In this document: positions 54,098-62,990 of the stretch, in pieces
How positions within the stretch are numbered: the stretch's first letter is position 1
Layout of the letters: the number at the start of each line of letters is the position of its first letter
NCBI RefSeq assembly: GCF_022346545.1
Contig: NZ_JAKRNU010000001.1
Location: 496,001-560,000, forward strand
DNA from: Sporosarcina sp. ACRSM
GTDB taxonomy: Bacteria; Bacillota; Bacilli; Bacillales_A; Planococcaceae
DNA: 64,000 bases
Direction: 5' to 3'
The notes under the pieces: generated by a model
What the model was told of the DNA's origin: nothing
Seen by the model: only the letters and a program-made list of their open reading frames with translations
Databases searched by the model: none
Made by a program: the position numbers and the translations under genes

Positions 54098-55198
54098 TTA
54101 GCGTAATCGTTCAGGCATCATAAAACTAAGGAAGTCCACAATACCATTCCCTACCATGAGTTCTTCTCTATCTTGATCAGCTAGAACTGTTCTGATGGTG
54201 TCTTCTTTCCCCTCAAGCACTTTACTAGTCCAATGAGGATCTATGATGAGAGAACGTCCTACTGCTACTAATTCAGCATTCGTTAACGTATCCTCTGCAT
54301 CTTGTTTGGTACGGACATCTCCAACGCCAATTAATGGGACACGACCATTAATTTTCTCATGTACATATTGGAGGATTGATTTTTCTTTATACTCCTCAGA
54401 TACAGATACTTTCTTAAAGTCACCTAATGAGATATGCAGATAATCCAACTTTTTATCAGCTAATTTATCAACCAAGTAAAGCGTGTCTGGCATTTTAATA
54501 CCAGGTTCTTCATATTCTTCTGGAGAAAAACGGTAACCGACAATAAAATCTCGAACTTCTGAATTGTCAACGACAGCAGTCACTGCATCAACTAATTGGT
54601 TAATGAAAGTAAATCGTTTCTCTAAGCTTCCACCCCATTGGTCTTCACGACGGTTGGAGTGTGGAGAAAAGAATTGTTGAATTAAATAGGTATTTGCTCC
54701 ATGAATTTCTACCCCATCAAAACCAGCTTCAATAGCACGTGCAGTTGCTTTTTTAAAATCTTCGATTAAAACGAGAATTTCCTCTTCAGTCAATGCTCTT
54801 GGAACTTCCGCATTCGGACGTTCTGCAGCAATGGCGCTTGGAGAAACAGGCTGTAAACCTCGTCATATTGTTGAATCCGTCATTCTTCCGGCATGGAAAA
54901 GTTGTAAAATCGCTTTTGTTCCATTTCGTTTGATCGTCGATGCCAATCGGCTAAGGCTAGGAATAAACTGATCAGATGCAACACTCAGTTCACCTTCCCA
55001 TCCTTTTCCACCATCTTGAACATTTGCTGCCGCCGTGATAACTGCACCTACTTCGCCCGTTCTTAACGAATAGTAATTCAATTCATCTTGTGTGACTACG
55101 CCGTCATAAAAACTCATTTTTGTTGTCATTGGTGCCATCACTACTCGATTTTTCAATGTCAATCCTCTACTAAAAGTTAATGTTTTATCCAGACTCAT
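54098..55198 (-). pseudogene. NADH:flavin oxidoreductase (old yellow enzyme family) interrupted by an in-frame TGA
   Basis: The frame is continuous over 367 codons apart from a TGA at codon 112 (54863-54865). Before it comes the OYE N-terminus (LKNRVVMAPMTTKMSF, LQLFHAGRMTDSTI), after it the rest of the barrel (EIHGANTYLIQQFFSPHSNR, LIGVGDVRTKQDAED). The reading frame does not shift, so a single base change (for example TTA to TGA) explains it. The N-terminal 111 residues alone cannot fold to a working barrel. A sequencing error or readthrough is the alternative. Confidence 0.85.
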
Positions 55199-55274
55199 TA
55201 TTTTTTCCAACTTTCATTTATATATTTTTGTTATTGTACAGGATAGAAGAAGTATGCATTCTATTCCTTGATGT

Positions 55275-56222
55275 TTATGTTAATGCCGGAAAATGTGGGA
55301 CTACTTCTTCCGCTAATTCTTGGATGACCTCTTCTACAGGACGATGGCTAAATTTATTGTTTAAATACACATGGTTCACACCGGCTTCTTGTAATGCATG
55401 TAGAAATTCCATTAAGAATTTATGCCCACTTCTGAACCCTAAGTGAATAGGGGTTGGCCCTTCATCAGGATTCTCCGTCAAATCAATATGGAGCGATTGG
55501 GCAAAAGGTTTAAAGCCATCCGTTAATGAACGATAAGCGCTAATGAGGCTTGCTTGTTGCGCTGGGTTACGTGGATAACCAAATAATCCATCACTATTTT
55601 CTGCAATCCATTCCAATGTTTGTCCGGAGAATCCTGTTACAAATACTGGGATATCACCTAAAACTGGCTTTGGTAGAAGATCGGTTCCACCAGTCAAACT
55701 TACCCTACACGTCTGAATCGTTGGGAATGATTTTGCCCAAACTTCCTTCATCACATAAAATGCTTCCCGATAGTATTCAGCCCTTTTTTCTCGGTCAATA
55801 TGATAAGCATCAAATTCAATCGGACGATCTCCCGTCGCGAGACCGAATAAAAGTCTTTCCCCTGAGATTTTATCCAAGGAAGCCGCTGATTGAGCAAGAT
55901 TTAATGGATGTTGAAATGACGTGATGACACTTGCTGTTCCTAAAGCAATTTTCTTTGTATGCGCCGCTAGATGGCTCAGGTATATCCACGGATCATACAT
56001 TTGTCCTACATCCCCGAATGAGGGATCATTTAATGGGATATCTCGGACCATTAACGAAGTAAAATTAGCCTCTTCGGCAATTTTCGCGAGTTTTATTTGT
56101 TGTTCCAAATTCATTTCAGGAACGTTGCCTTGGTAGGCTTCCAGTGGAACAGCCAAGCCTAAAGTAAGTTTATTTTCTTGAAATGTTCTCGCATATCCAT
56201 TATGTTTTTCAAATTTGTTCAT
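55275..56222 (-). CDS. LLM-class flavin-dependent oxidoreductase
   Basis: Luciferase-like monooxygenase family protein using FMN or F420-type flavin. The 315-aa protein shows LTLGLAVPLEAYQG, FTSLMVRDIPLNDPSFGDVG, and SGERLLFGLATGDRP. The substrate is unknown. ATG 56222 has AAGGGAG; seven upstream codons of the frame contain the ribosome-binding site. It lies between an ArsR-type regulator and the broken OYE gene on the same strand. Confidence 0.88.
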   Translation of the reverse strand: MNKFEKHNGYARTFQENKLTLGLAVPLEAYQGNVPEMNLEQQIKLAKIAEEANFTSLMVRDIPLNDPSFGDVGQMYDPWIYLSHLAAHTKKIALGTASVITSFQHPLNLAQSAASLDKISGERLLFGLATGDRPIEFDAYHIDREKRAEYYREAFYVMKEVWAKSFPTIQTCRVSLTGGTDLLPKPVLGDIPVFVTGFSGQTLEWIAENSDGLFGYPRNPAQQASLISAYRSLTDGFKPFAQSLHIDLTENPDEGPTPIHLGFRSGHKFLMEFLHALQEAGVNHVYLNNKFSHRPVEEVIQELAEEVVPHFPALT

Positions 56223-56340
56223 GTTATTTATCTCCCTTTTCAACTTCTAGGGTGTTTCCAACAGAAATCATAGAACCACACTCAATGAATCAACGTATCA
56301 CGAATTAACGATTTGTTGCAGCAAAAAAAAGATTCCACAT

Positions 56341-56372
56341 ATCAACATATTCGAATATCTCAATATGTTGAT
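56341..56372. promoter_or_regulatory. Inverted repeat between arsR and the LLM oxidoreductase gene
   Basis: ATCAACATATT (56341-56351) pairs perfectly with AATATGTTGAT (56362-56372), and an inner 12-bp palindrome ATATTCGAATAT lies at 56347-56358. The inner site is like operators of ArsR/SmtB regulators. The hairpin could also act as a weak terminator after arsR, since a run of eight T lies 10 bp further on the minus strand. Confidence 0.5.
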
Positions 56373-56415
56373 TTATAGGAAAGTGAATTGCTTGTAGCAA
56401 TCCACTTGTAAGCCT

Positions 56416-56724
56416 TTAAAGTTCTTTCGCAATGTAATTGCTTAATTCCTTAATCACTTCTTCGTTACGCTTATAATAGGTCCACTTTCCCTTGCGTGTC
56501 GCTTTGAGTAGCCCAGCCCGATGTAACATAGAAAGATATTGGGAAGCCGTTGATTGTGTTACATTTAGCTTTTGATGCAGCTGTGATACACATACACCCT
56601 CTTTCTCTAAACTAGCCCCTTCAGCTTCAGGGGAAGTAAAATACTTTTCAGGCTCTTTTAACCACTCCAGAATCCGCAACCGTTTTTCATTAGACAATGC
56701 TTTAAGAATTTCTATGATATCCAT
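56416..56724 (-). CDS. ArsR-family winged-helix transcriptional regulator
   Basis: A 102-aa DNA-binding protein with a helix-turn-helix (VSQLHQKLNVTQSTASQYLSML) and a beta-wing (LLKATRKGKWTYYKR). Possible sensing cysteine in GVCVSQ; no clear metal-binding motif pair. It probably controls the oxidoreductase genes downstream through the palindrome at 56341-56372. Confidence 0.88.
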   Translation of the reverse strand: MDIIEILKALSNEKRLRILEWLKEPEKYFTSPEAEGASLEKEGVCVSQLHQKLNVTQSTASQYLSMLHRAGLLKATRKGKWTYYKRNEEVIKELSNYIAKEL

Positions 56725-56890
56725 GCAGTCATCATATCATTAATTCCCGATATATCAATTTAATATTACTTTCTTTTATCCCTCTAATCTATTATGTATT
56801 ATCAGGTCGAACCTCTGCTTTGAAAAGTGGAATAGCTATTCCGGCGATTCGGGAGGAGGCTCGTCACAATTCCTACCTGTAGTCACTGTA

Positions 56891-57556
56891 TCAAATCATA
56901 CCCAAGTGAAGGGAGTGCCTACTTATATACCGCGCCCGCTTGAATGCACTCCTGTATAATGATAAAGCGTGAACCTCAATTCCTTCTACCCCACATGCAA
57001 GAGCTGCTAATAACCCGCGTTCGTCGCCAATCCTTCCACTTGCGATTACGGGAATCGATATAGAATCCCTAACAAGAGGAATGAGTGCCATTGTCTTCAT
57101 ATTGTTACGGTCTAAACCTACCCTGACTCTCTGCCCAACCGCCATCACAGCATCCGCACCGAGTGCTTCGGCTTTTTGCGCTTGCCTAACGCCTGATACA
57201 AGAACGAGGGTCCGAATATTTTCTCCTTTTAATTGTTCAAAAACCGGCTGCGGATTTGTGCCAGTTATCGTGATGACCGGTACCTTCTCCTCTATAGCAA
57301 CCTCAAGCAACTCCGTATATTTTTCATTATCTCTTATAAAAGCAAAGTTTACGCTAAATGGCTTATCAGTTAGTGCAACTACTTTGCGAATTTCCTCCTG
57401 AAGTTTTTCTGGTGTGCGTAACGTTGCCGCAGTAATTTGTCCAAGTCCACCTGCATTCGAAACCGAAGCCGCCAGTTTAGCATTTGCATAGCAGGAAAAT
57501 CCTCCCTGTACAATCGGATACTTAATCCTGAAGATTTCCGTTACTCTCGTTTTCAT
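56891..57556 (-). pseudogene. Degenerate nitronate monooxygenase/FabK-like protein
   Basis: The N-terminal part matches the flavin TIM-barrel family (FRIKYPIVQGGF, AASVSNAGGLGQI, LALTDKP-like region). The FMN-phosphate motif expected as GQEGGGHLGR reads GQRVRVGLDR. The frame stops after 221 aa, about 100 short, with the last 30 residues unlike the family. Loss of a key motif plus truncation suggests a decayed gene. A small functional variant is less likely. Confidence 0.7.
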
Positions 57557-57817
57557 AGCTTCGTTTCCTCCTTCTTAGTAGTCCTATTTTAATCGCTTAG
57601 AAAAAAGTGTCATCAGTTCATCTGTACTATTTGGAATGATGCACTGTTCTCCTATCAGTTTATAGAAACAATAATAATAATTGACCATCCAATTGAAGGT
57701 GATTTCAACCATCCACTTTAAATAGATGAAATTCATAAAAATAACACACCTAAATTTATCCCCATAAGGTATAATCCTATGTATAACTAAAAATTCATAA
57801 TTTATGGAGTGAGAAAT

Positions 57818-58915
57818 TTGACGCAAACGATTCAACCTGTTTACAACTTTAACGCGGGTCCTTCAGCACTTCCTGCAGCCGTTCTTGAAAAAGCGCAAAA
57901 GGAACTGATCAATTTCCGTGGAACTGGCATGTCCGTCATGGAGCTGAGCCATCGTAGCAAACCGTATGAAGAAGTACATAATCAAGCGATTGAACGCCTA
58001 AAAAAGCTATATTCAATTCCTGAAAATTACGAAGTCCTCTTCATACAAGGAGGGGCAAGCCTTCAATTTTCCATGGTTCCGATAAATTTTTTACAAACCG
58101 GAAAAAAAGCGGGTTATGTTATGACAGGTGTTTGGTCGGAAAAAGCATTTGCCGAAGCTGAACGACTTGGCGATGCTTACCAAGTCGCTAGCACAGAAAC
58201 GGATAAGCACAACCGCATTCCCAATCTAAATGAGTTGAATTACAACGAGGATGATGCTTATCTTCACATCACAACGAATAACACCATTTACGGTACACAG
58301 TGGAAGGACTACCCCGATACAGGAAATGTCCCGCTAATTGCGGATATGTCCAGTGATATCATGTCCAAGCCGATTGACGTGAGCAAGTTTGCCCTTATTT
58401 ACGCGGGTACCCAAAAGAATCTGGGACCTTCTGGCGTAACGGTCGTCATTATTCGCAAAGACTTGCTGGAAAAAGCGAACCCCGACAATCCGACGATCCT
58501 TAAGTACGCAACACATGCTAAAAACAACTCGCTGTATCATACGCCTCCGACTTTCGGAATCTATATGCTCGGTGAAGTACTTGGCTGGATCGAAGAATGT
58601 GGCGGCTTAGAAGCCGTTACACAACGAAATGAGGAAAAAGCGAAACTGATCTATGATGTGATCGACAACAGCGATGGTTTCTACCGAGGCCATGCAGAGT
58701 TGGAAAGCCGTTCTCTTATGAACATTACATTCCGTCTAGCTGATGAGGCATTGGAGAAAAAGTTCTTAGCAGAAGCGAAAGATGCCGGCTTTGTCGGTTT
58801 GAATGGTCACCGTTCCGTTGGCGGATGCCGGGCATCTGCGTATAATGCCGTCCCGGTCGAAGCGTGCAAAGCACTAAGTGAATTCATGATTCAATTCCAA
58901 CAAAACAATCATTAA
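57818..58915 (+). CDS. serC: Phosphoserine aminotransferase
   Basis: PLP enzyme of serine synthesis converting 3-phosphohydroxypyruvate to phosphoserine. The 365-aa protein has YNFNAGPSALP, MELSHRSKPYEEVH, LFIQGGASLQFSMVP, and the PLP-lysine in YAGTQKNLGPSG (about residue 200). I chose the TTG at 57818 with GGAG 8-9 bp upstream; GTG 57809 is the alternative. TATAAT at 57771 suggests its promoter, but no clear -35 was seen. The 260-bp gap upstream holds no gene. Confidence 0.95.
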   Translation: MTQTIQPVYNFNAGPSALPAAVLEKAQKELINFRGTGMSVMELSHRSKPYEEVHNQAIERLKKLYSIPENYEVLFIQGGASLQFSMVPINFLQTGKKAGYVMTGVWSEKAFAEAERLGDAYQVASTETDKHNRIPNLNELNYNEDDAYLHITTNNTIYGTQWKDYPDTGNVPLIADMSSDIMSKPIDVSKFALIYAGTQKNLGPSGVTVVIIRKDLLEKANPDNPTILKYATHAKNNSLYHTPPTFGIYMLGEVLGWIEECGGLEAVTQRNEEKAKLIYDVIDNSDGFYRGHAELESRSLMNITFRLADEALEKKFLAEAKDAGFVGLNGHRSVGGCRASAYNAVPVEACKALSEFMIQFQQNNH

Positions 58916-58930
58916 TAGAAAAAATAGAGA

Positions 58931-58985
58931 AAGGGGCTGTCCAGAAAGTCAGTAAAAATTGACTTTCCGTGACGGCCCCTTTTTT
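58931..58985 (+). terminator. Terminator of serC
   Basis: A long imperfect stem (GGGGCTGTC with GACGGCCCC, inner GAAAGTCA/TTGACTTTC) followed by TTTTTT. Confidence 0.9.
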
Positions 58986-59147
58986 AATTCAATTCACGCA
59001 AGACTATTGGGCACTCGACGACAAGATACTCGCTACATAAAAGTGGTTGGTTTAAATAATCCTTAATTGGATGGTTCTCGAAAATATTTTTTATTATAAA
59101 ATTAAAACGTATAGAATAAAAAAATTATTTCTAAAAAGGAGAAAGGC

Positions 59148-59348
59148 ATGAAGGTAGCCCTTATAGTTTTAACCATTTTCGTATTCATTATTTTAGCTAT
59201 CGGACTAATTTTGACCATTTCCGCAGCTAATTCTATGAATAAAAATTACAGGAGTGGAGAGAGTTTTTCTAAACTGCTATGGATTTATGTTTTATCAATC
59301 CCATTTATTGTTATAGTGACTCTTATAGCTATATTTATATTTGTGTAA
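59148..59348 (+). CDS. Small two-helix membrane protein
   Basis: A 66-aa protein with two hydrophobic helices (about 3-25 and 43-64) joined by a short polar loop (NSMNKNYRSGESFSK). I do not recognise it. AAGGAG at 8 bp supports the ATG, and a terminator follows, so it is likely a real monocistronic gene. A TATTAT/TATAAA-rich stretch about 50 bp upstream is a possible promoter. Confidence 0.6.
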   Translation: MKVALIVLTIFVFIILAIGLILTISAANSMNKNYRSGESFSKLLWIYVLSIPFIVIVTLIAIFIFV

Positions 59349-59385
59349 CAACGGAGGACGGTTCGGGACTAAAACAAAAAGATAC

Positions 59386-59430
59386 AAAAACTGATGGAGA
59401 AAAACGTGTCATCCTTCTCCATCGGTTTTA
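59386..59430. terminator. Bidirectional terminator between the small membrane protein and mocR
   Basis: AAAACTGATGGAGAA (59387-59401) pairs with TTCTCCATCGGTTTT (59415-59429), with T-rich sequence on both outgoing strands. Confidence 0.85.
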
Positions 59431-59460
59431 TTTTAAGGACTTATCAGACATCCCCTTTCT

Positions 59461-60903
59461 CTATTTTGATTGTTTACATACTTTCAATGCTTCAGCAAAC
59501 CTTGAAATCCCTTCCCGTATACGTTCCGGTTCTTCTCTTCCGAACGTAAATCGCACATAGCCTTTGTCTGTTCCATACACACTTCCAGGTATGAATGAAA
59601 CACCTCTCTTCATCGCTTCTTTAAGAAGTTGGTTTTCATCCACTTCAGTTTTCAGTTTGCACCATATATGGATACCACCCTCAGGAGGGATACATTCGAT
59701 TTCTTCCGGTAAAAAATCCTTTAAACACGAGACAATTTCATCGCGTCTTTCTTTCAATGCTTGCCTTAGCATAGAAATATGCACATCAAAATAAGGATCC
59801 TTCAAAAACGCATTGGCTACCCATTGTGGAAAGATACTGTGGCCAAAATCGATTTGCTGCTTAGCGTCCGCTACCCGATCAATCACTTGAGGTGGGCCTA
59901 TGATCCAACCGATCCGCAATCCGGATGCTACGATTTTCGATAAGGAACTAATATAAAGAACTGTGCCATTTGCGTCCATTGATTTCAATGTAGAGATCCT
60001 TTTTCCTTCAAAAGAGGTTAGAGAATAAGGATCATCTTCCACAATCGGGATACCGAACTCAGATGAAATGTCCAATATTTTTTTCCGACGTTCAGCATGC
60101 AAAGTAAGACCTGTCGGGTTTTGATAATCCGGATTCAAAAAGACCATACGGATTCGATGTTTTTTATATAAATCGACAATATCATCAGGATTGACACCAT
60201 GCTGATCAACTGATAAATGATAAATTTTCAAACCCGCCGATTGGAATAGTGGCAATGAATAAAAATAAGATGGTTTTTCAATCGCAATCGCATCCCCAGG
60301 CTTCAATAAACACTGCACAATAAGATGCAAGGCTTGCTGCGCGCCCGATGTAATGAGAATCGATGAGGAAGAGGTATCGATATGACGGTACGTGCTTACA
60401 TGTGCTGAAATAGTTTCACGAAGGGATGCATTTCCTTTCGGATGATCATAACCGAGTGACTCTAAAAATGGCTGGTCTGTGAATATCGAACGGAATTGTT
60501 CACTCGGCCACAATGTTGGTGATAATTCACCACTGGATAAGTTAATAACATTGTTTTTTCTACTTTCGGATTGAATCTGTTGAACAAATGGCAAGTTAGG
60601 TAAAAAAGAACCGTCTTCCACATAACGCCCCCAGTTCGGGATGCGCTTGTGGGACACTCCCCAAATATCCGTACTGATGCGCGTTCCGCTTCCCTTTATA
60701 CGTTCAACGATACCATGCGATTGGAGCTCGTCATAAGCGGCTACGATTGTACTCCTGTTAACCTCTAATTCTTTGGCGAGAATGCGCTCAGATGGCAGAA
60801 AGCTTTCCGAAGAAAACTCCCCAGTTGAAATTCCTTGTTCTATAAAATCCGCAATTTGCTTATAGATAGGTTTCTTAGATGCTCGATCGATTTTCCAATC
60901 CAT
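59461..60903 (-). CDS. MocR-family transcriptional regulator (GntR-HTH plus aminotransferase fold)
   Basis: PLP-dependent regulator with an N-terminal GntR winged helix (about 10-75: LPSERILAKELEVNRSTIVAAYDEL) fused to a class I aminotransferase-like domain (about 110-475). The PLP-binding lysine lies in ISSLSKIVASGLRIG. At 480 aa the length is typical. Members control vitamin B6, GABA or amino-acid genes. The target is not obvious here: serC is the only nearby PLP enzyme. Tandem 28-bp repeats sit just before its start codon. Confidence 0.92.
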   Translation of the reverse strand: MDWKIDRASKKPIYKQIADFIEQGISTGEFSSESFLPSERILAKELEVNRSTIVAAYDELQSHGIVERIKGSGTRISTDIWGVSHKRIPNWGRYVEDGSFLPNLPFVQQIQSESRKNNVINLSSGELSPTLWPSEQFRSIFTDQPFLESLGYDHPKGNASLRETISAHVSTYRHIDTSSSSILITSGAQQALHLIVQCLLKPGDAIAIEKPSYFYSLPLFQSAGLKIYHLSVDQHGVNPDDIVDLYKKHRIRMVFLNPDYQNPTGLTLHAERRKKILDISSEFGIPIVEDDPYSLTSFEGKRISTLKSMDANGTVLYISSLSKIVASGLRIGWIIGPPQVIDRVADAKQQIDFGHSIFPQWVANAFLKDPYFDVHISMLRQALKERRDEIVSCLKDFLPEEIECIPPEGGIHIWCKLKTEVDENQLLKEAMKRGVSFIPGSVYGTDKGYVRFTFGREEPERIREGISRFAEALKVCKQSK

Positions 60904-60917
60904 CTAACTCCTCCTCT

Positions 60918-60991
60918 CGTTGTTCGACTTTACAACTTAGACAGTCGTTGTTCGACTTTACAACTTAGACAGTCATTGTTCCACTTTATCA
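60918..60991. repeat. Tandem 28-bp direct repeats upstream of mocR
   Basis: Two identical 28-bp units (60918-60945 and 60946-60973, starting CGTTGTTCGACTTTACAACT) are followed by a partial third (60974-60991, CATTGTTCCACTTTATCA). They end 15 bp before the mocR start codon and cover the ribosome-binding region and likely promoter. MocR proteins often bind direct repeats, so autoregulation is likely. Confidence 0.85.
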
Positions 60992-61071
60992 AAAAACCTG
61001 GGAAGCAATAATACTTCACCAGGCTTTTACGATACGATATTGAGCTTTTCTTTTTTAGTGACACAATTCAT

Positions 61072-61533
61072 TTAAAAACCAAGAATCGCCTTGAACATGG
61101 ATGTCACTTCTCCACTTTCATAAAAAATGTACAGAAATAAATAAACAAAAACGCCTGTAATGGCTGTAAAGAACCAAATGACACTTGTTAACGGACCAAG
61201 CTTTCGATGTCTTTTCAAGTTATTTTTCAAGCCCGCAGAAATCGTCACAACACCAAGTATCGCTCCTGTTGTCGCAAGGCATATATGGAAAATAAGGAAG
61301 ATCGTATAGTAGATTTTCAAATTTTCTGGACCGCCAAACGCTGTATTCCCAATAAAAACGGTTCTGGATAGATAGATGATCAAAAACAGAAGCGCAGATA
61401 TCGCAGCAGCTAGCATTACATTTTTATGCGCTTCGATTTTCTTCTTTCGGATCAGGGTCCAGCCAACCGCAACCAATACAGCAGAAAGAACAATCAAAAA
61501 CGTACTAATTGTAGGTAGCAATGGTACATTCAT
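61072..61533 (-). CDS. DUF420 membrane protein (CtaM/YozB-like)
   Basis: A 153-aa protein with four to five membrane helices and conserved histidines (AHKNVMLAA, FHICLA, KRHRKLG). In Staphylococcus aureus the DUF420 protein CtaM is needed to make active haem-copper oxidase; the Bacillus subtilis homologue is YozB. Its place 30 bp after ctaG and the cta genes supports a role in cytochrome oxidase assembly. Confidence 0.85.
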   Translation of the reverse strand: MNVPLLPTISTFLIVLSAVLVAVGWTLIRKKKIEAHKNVMLAAAISALLFLIIYLSRTVFIGNTAFGGPENLKIYYTIFLIFHICLATTGAILGVVTISAGLKNNLKRHRKLGPLTSVIWFFTAITGVFVYLFLYIFYESGEVTSMFKAILGF

Positions 61534-61563
61534 GCATTTTTCCCCTTATCTTTCAAATTCCCT

Positions 61564-62499
61564 TTATCGATTTGGTTGATTATACATCGTTAATCTTTGA
61601 CGTTCGAGAAGCGCTTTTTCTGTTATTTCATCTGCGTTATCTCGTTCGTTTTTATACCAAGTGATAAAAAATTTACCTAGGAATACCATATAAATGATCT
61701 CTTGCATAATTTTCATAATGATGCCGCCCAATTGCTGATCATAGATTGTCGACATATTCGAAAACATTTCAGGTCCTGAAATCCCTAAACCGGCAAGCCC
61801 TGAAAGCATTCCCGCCGGAACACATAGTGCCATCGCTTGTAGCCAAGCTTCTCCACTCGCATATGTCAAATACATCGGATTCGGATTAAAAATAATAAGT
61901 GCACATGCAGGTGTAATTAAGATCGTACTTAATATCATAAGACCAATTTTCAACAAACTGTGCATCTTTTTCTGGTTCGGCATCTTGTTAACAAGTGCCC
62001 ACCAAAAGAAAACAGCCGCTAAGAAAAGGGTGATCGTAAAAACTGAATGATAGATCAAGTTTAACTTTATTTCATCCAAAACGAGCGGATAATGATACAA
62101 CGAAAACAAAAGCGCAAAAACAATAATACTTAAAATCGGTTTTGTAAGAACCCTAAAGATTCCTCCAATGATTTTAGCATCCAATACTTTTTGCCACATC
62201 CAGTTCGGTATCCCCATAATGAGTAATGGCGCTATCACAAACAGCAGGACCGCCATCTGGATCATATGAACATAAAACAAAATATGCCCCAGTAAATCAA
62301 CAGGAGAGCCTTTCACAATGTATAGCAAAACAATAGCTATCGAAAAATAGCTGATTTCTTTACGCGTAACAGGAACTGCCCCTTCAATACGGTCACGCCA
62401 TTTTACAGTAAGTAAAAAATATAAAACCACAAGAAGAACCAGTGTCAGAAAAAACCAAGGACTCCATAGCGCTCGGAATCCAAATATACTTAAAGGCAT
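61564..62499 (-). CDS. ctaG: Cytochrome c oxidase assembly factor CtaG
   Basis: Membrane protein needed for caa3 oxidase (Cu-B) assembly in Bacillus. The 311-aa protein has seven or more membrane helices and family features HMIQMAVLLFVIAPLLIMG, LYHYP and the methionine-rich segment GPEMFSNMSTIYDQQLGG. ATG 62499 is used; a GTG at 62520 is possible, and the ribosome-binding site is not strong for either. Separated from ctaF by a terminator. Confidence 0.92.
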   Translation of the reverse strand: MPLSIFGFRALWSPWFFLTLVLLVVLYFLLTVKWRDRIEGAVPVTRKEISYFSIAIVLLYIVKGSPVDLLGHILFYVHMIQMAVLLFVIAPLLIMGIPNWMWQKVLDAKIIGGIFRVLTKPILSIIVFALLFSLYHYPLVLDEIKLNLIYHSVFTITLFLAAVFFWWALVNKMPNQKKMHSLLKIGLMILSTILITPACALIIFNPNPMYLTYASGEAWLQAMALCVPAGMLSGLAGLGISGPEMFSNMSTIYDQQLGGIIMKIMQEIIYMVFLGKFFITWYKNERDNADEITEKALLERQRLTMYNQPNR

Positions 62500-62594
62500 A
62501 TGTCCTAATCGCTCCTTCACTATCGTCTGATCTTATTATAAGTCGATTGTTGACCGAACACAATGAACGAACTATGACAAACGGTCTCTTATTG

Positions 62595-62635
62595 AAAAAA
62601 CCTGTAAAAGTCAAATGACTTCTACAGGTTTTTTG
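62595..62635. terminator. Terminator after ctaF
   Basis: AAAAAACCTGTA and TACAGGTTTTTT with inner AAGTCA/TGACTT form a symmetrical hairpin with T-runs on both strands; it ends the ctaDEF transcript and may reduce reading into ctaG. Confidence 0.85.
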
Positions 62636-62641
62636 ATTTAT

Positions 62642-62989
62642 TTACCACCAAACGATTGTAATATATCCGAGGAGCATCGCAAATGCAAGCAACACACCGA
62701 TAAACATAAACAATGCTGCTACGTTATGACCTTTTTCATTCATATGCATGAAATAATACAATTGTAGAGCAACTTGCACTGCAGCAAATAGTAATATTAC
62801 AGGAATGGTAAAGTAACTAGAGAATCCTAGTGTTTCATGTTGGTAAGCAGTGACGATCGAAAATGAAATCAACGTTAGGAAAATCATTAGCGAAAACATC
62901 ATTACTTGACCGCGCATCGACTTTCTTGCACGTCGATGTGATAACGCTAGCTCATGGGCTGATTTTTTGTAAACTTCAATGTCCGCCAT
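62642..62989 (-). CDS. ctaF: Cytochrome c oxidase subunit IV (CtaF)
   Basis: Small accessory subunit of the caa3 oxidase. The 115-aa protein has three membrane helices (about 28-48, 56-76, 88-112) and LQLYYFMHMNEKGH. It begins one base after the ctaE stop codon, as part of the ctaCDEF operon. Confidence 0.95.
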   Translation of the reverse strand: MADIEVYKKSAHELALSHRRARKSMRGQVMMFSLMIFLTLISFSIVTAYQHETLGFSSYFTIPVILLFAAVQVALQLYYFMHMNEKGHNVAALFMFIGVLLAFAMLLGYITIVWW

Positions 62990-62990
62990 C

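Noticed and set aside
57584..57835. 83-aa minus-strand ORF upstream of serC
   Set aside because: No ribosome-binding site, overlaps the serC start and promoter, and the composition (rich in Y, F, I from A+T-rich DNA) looks random.
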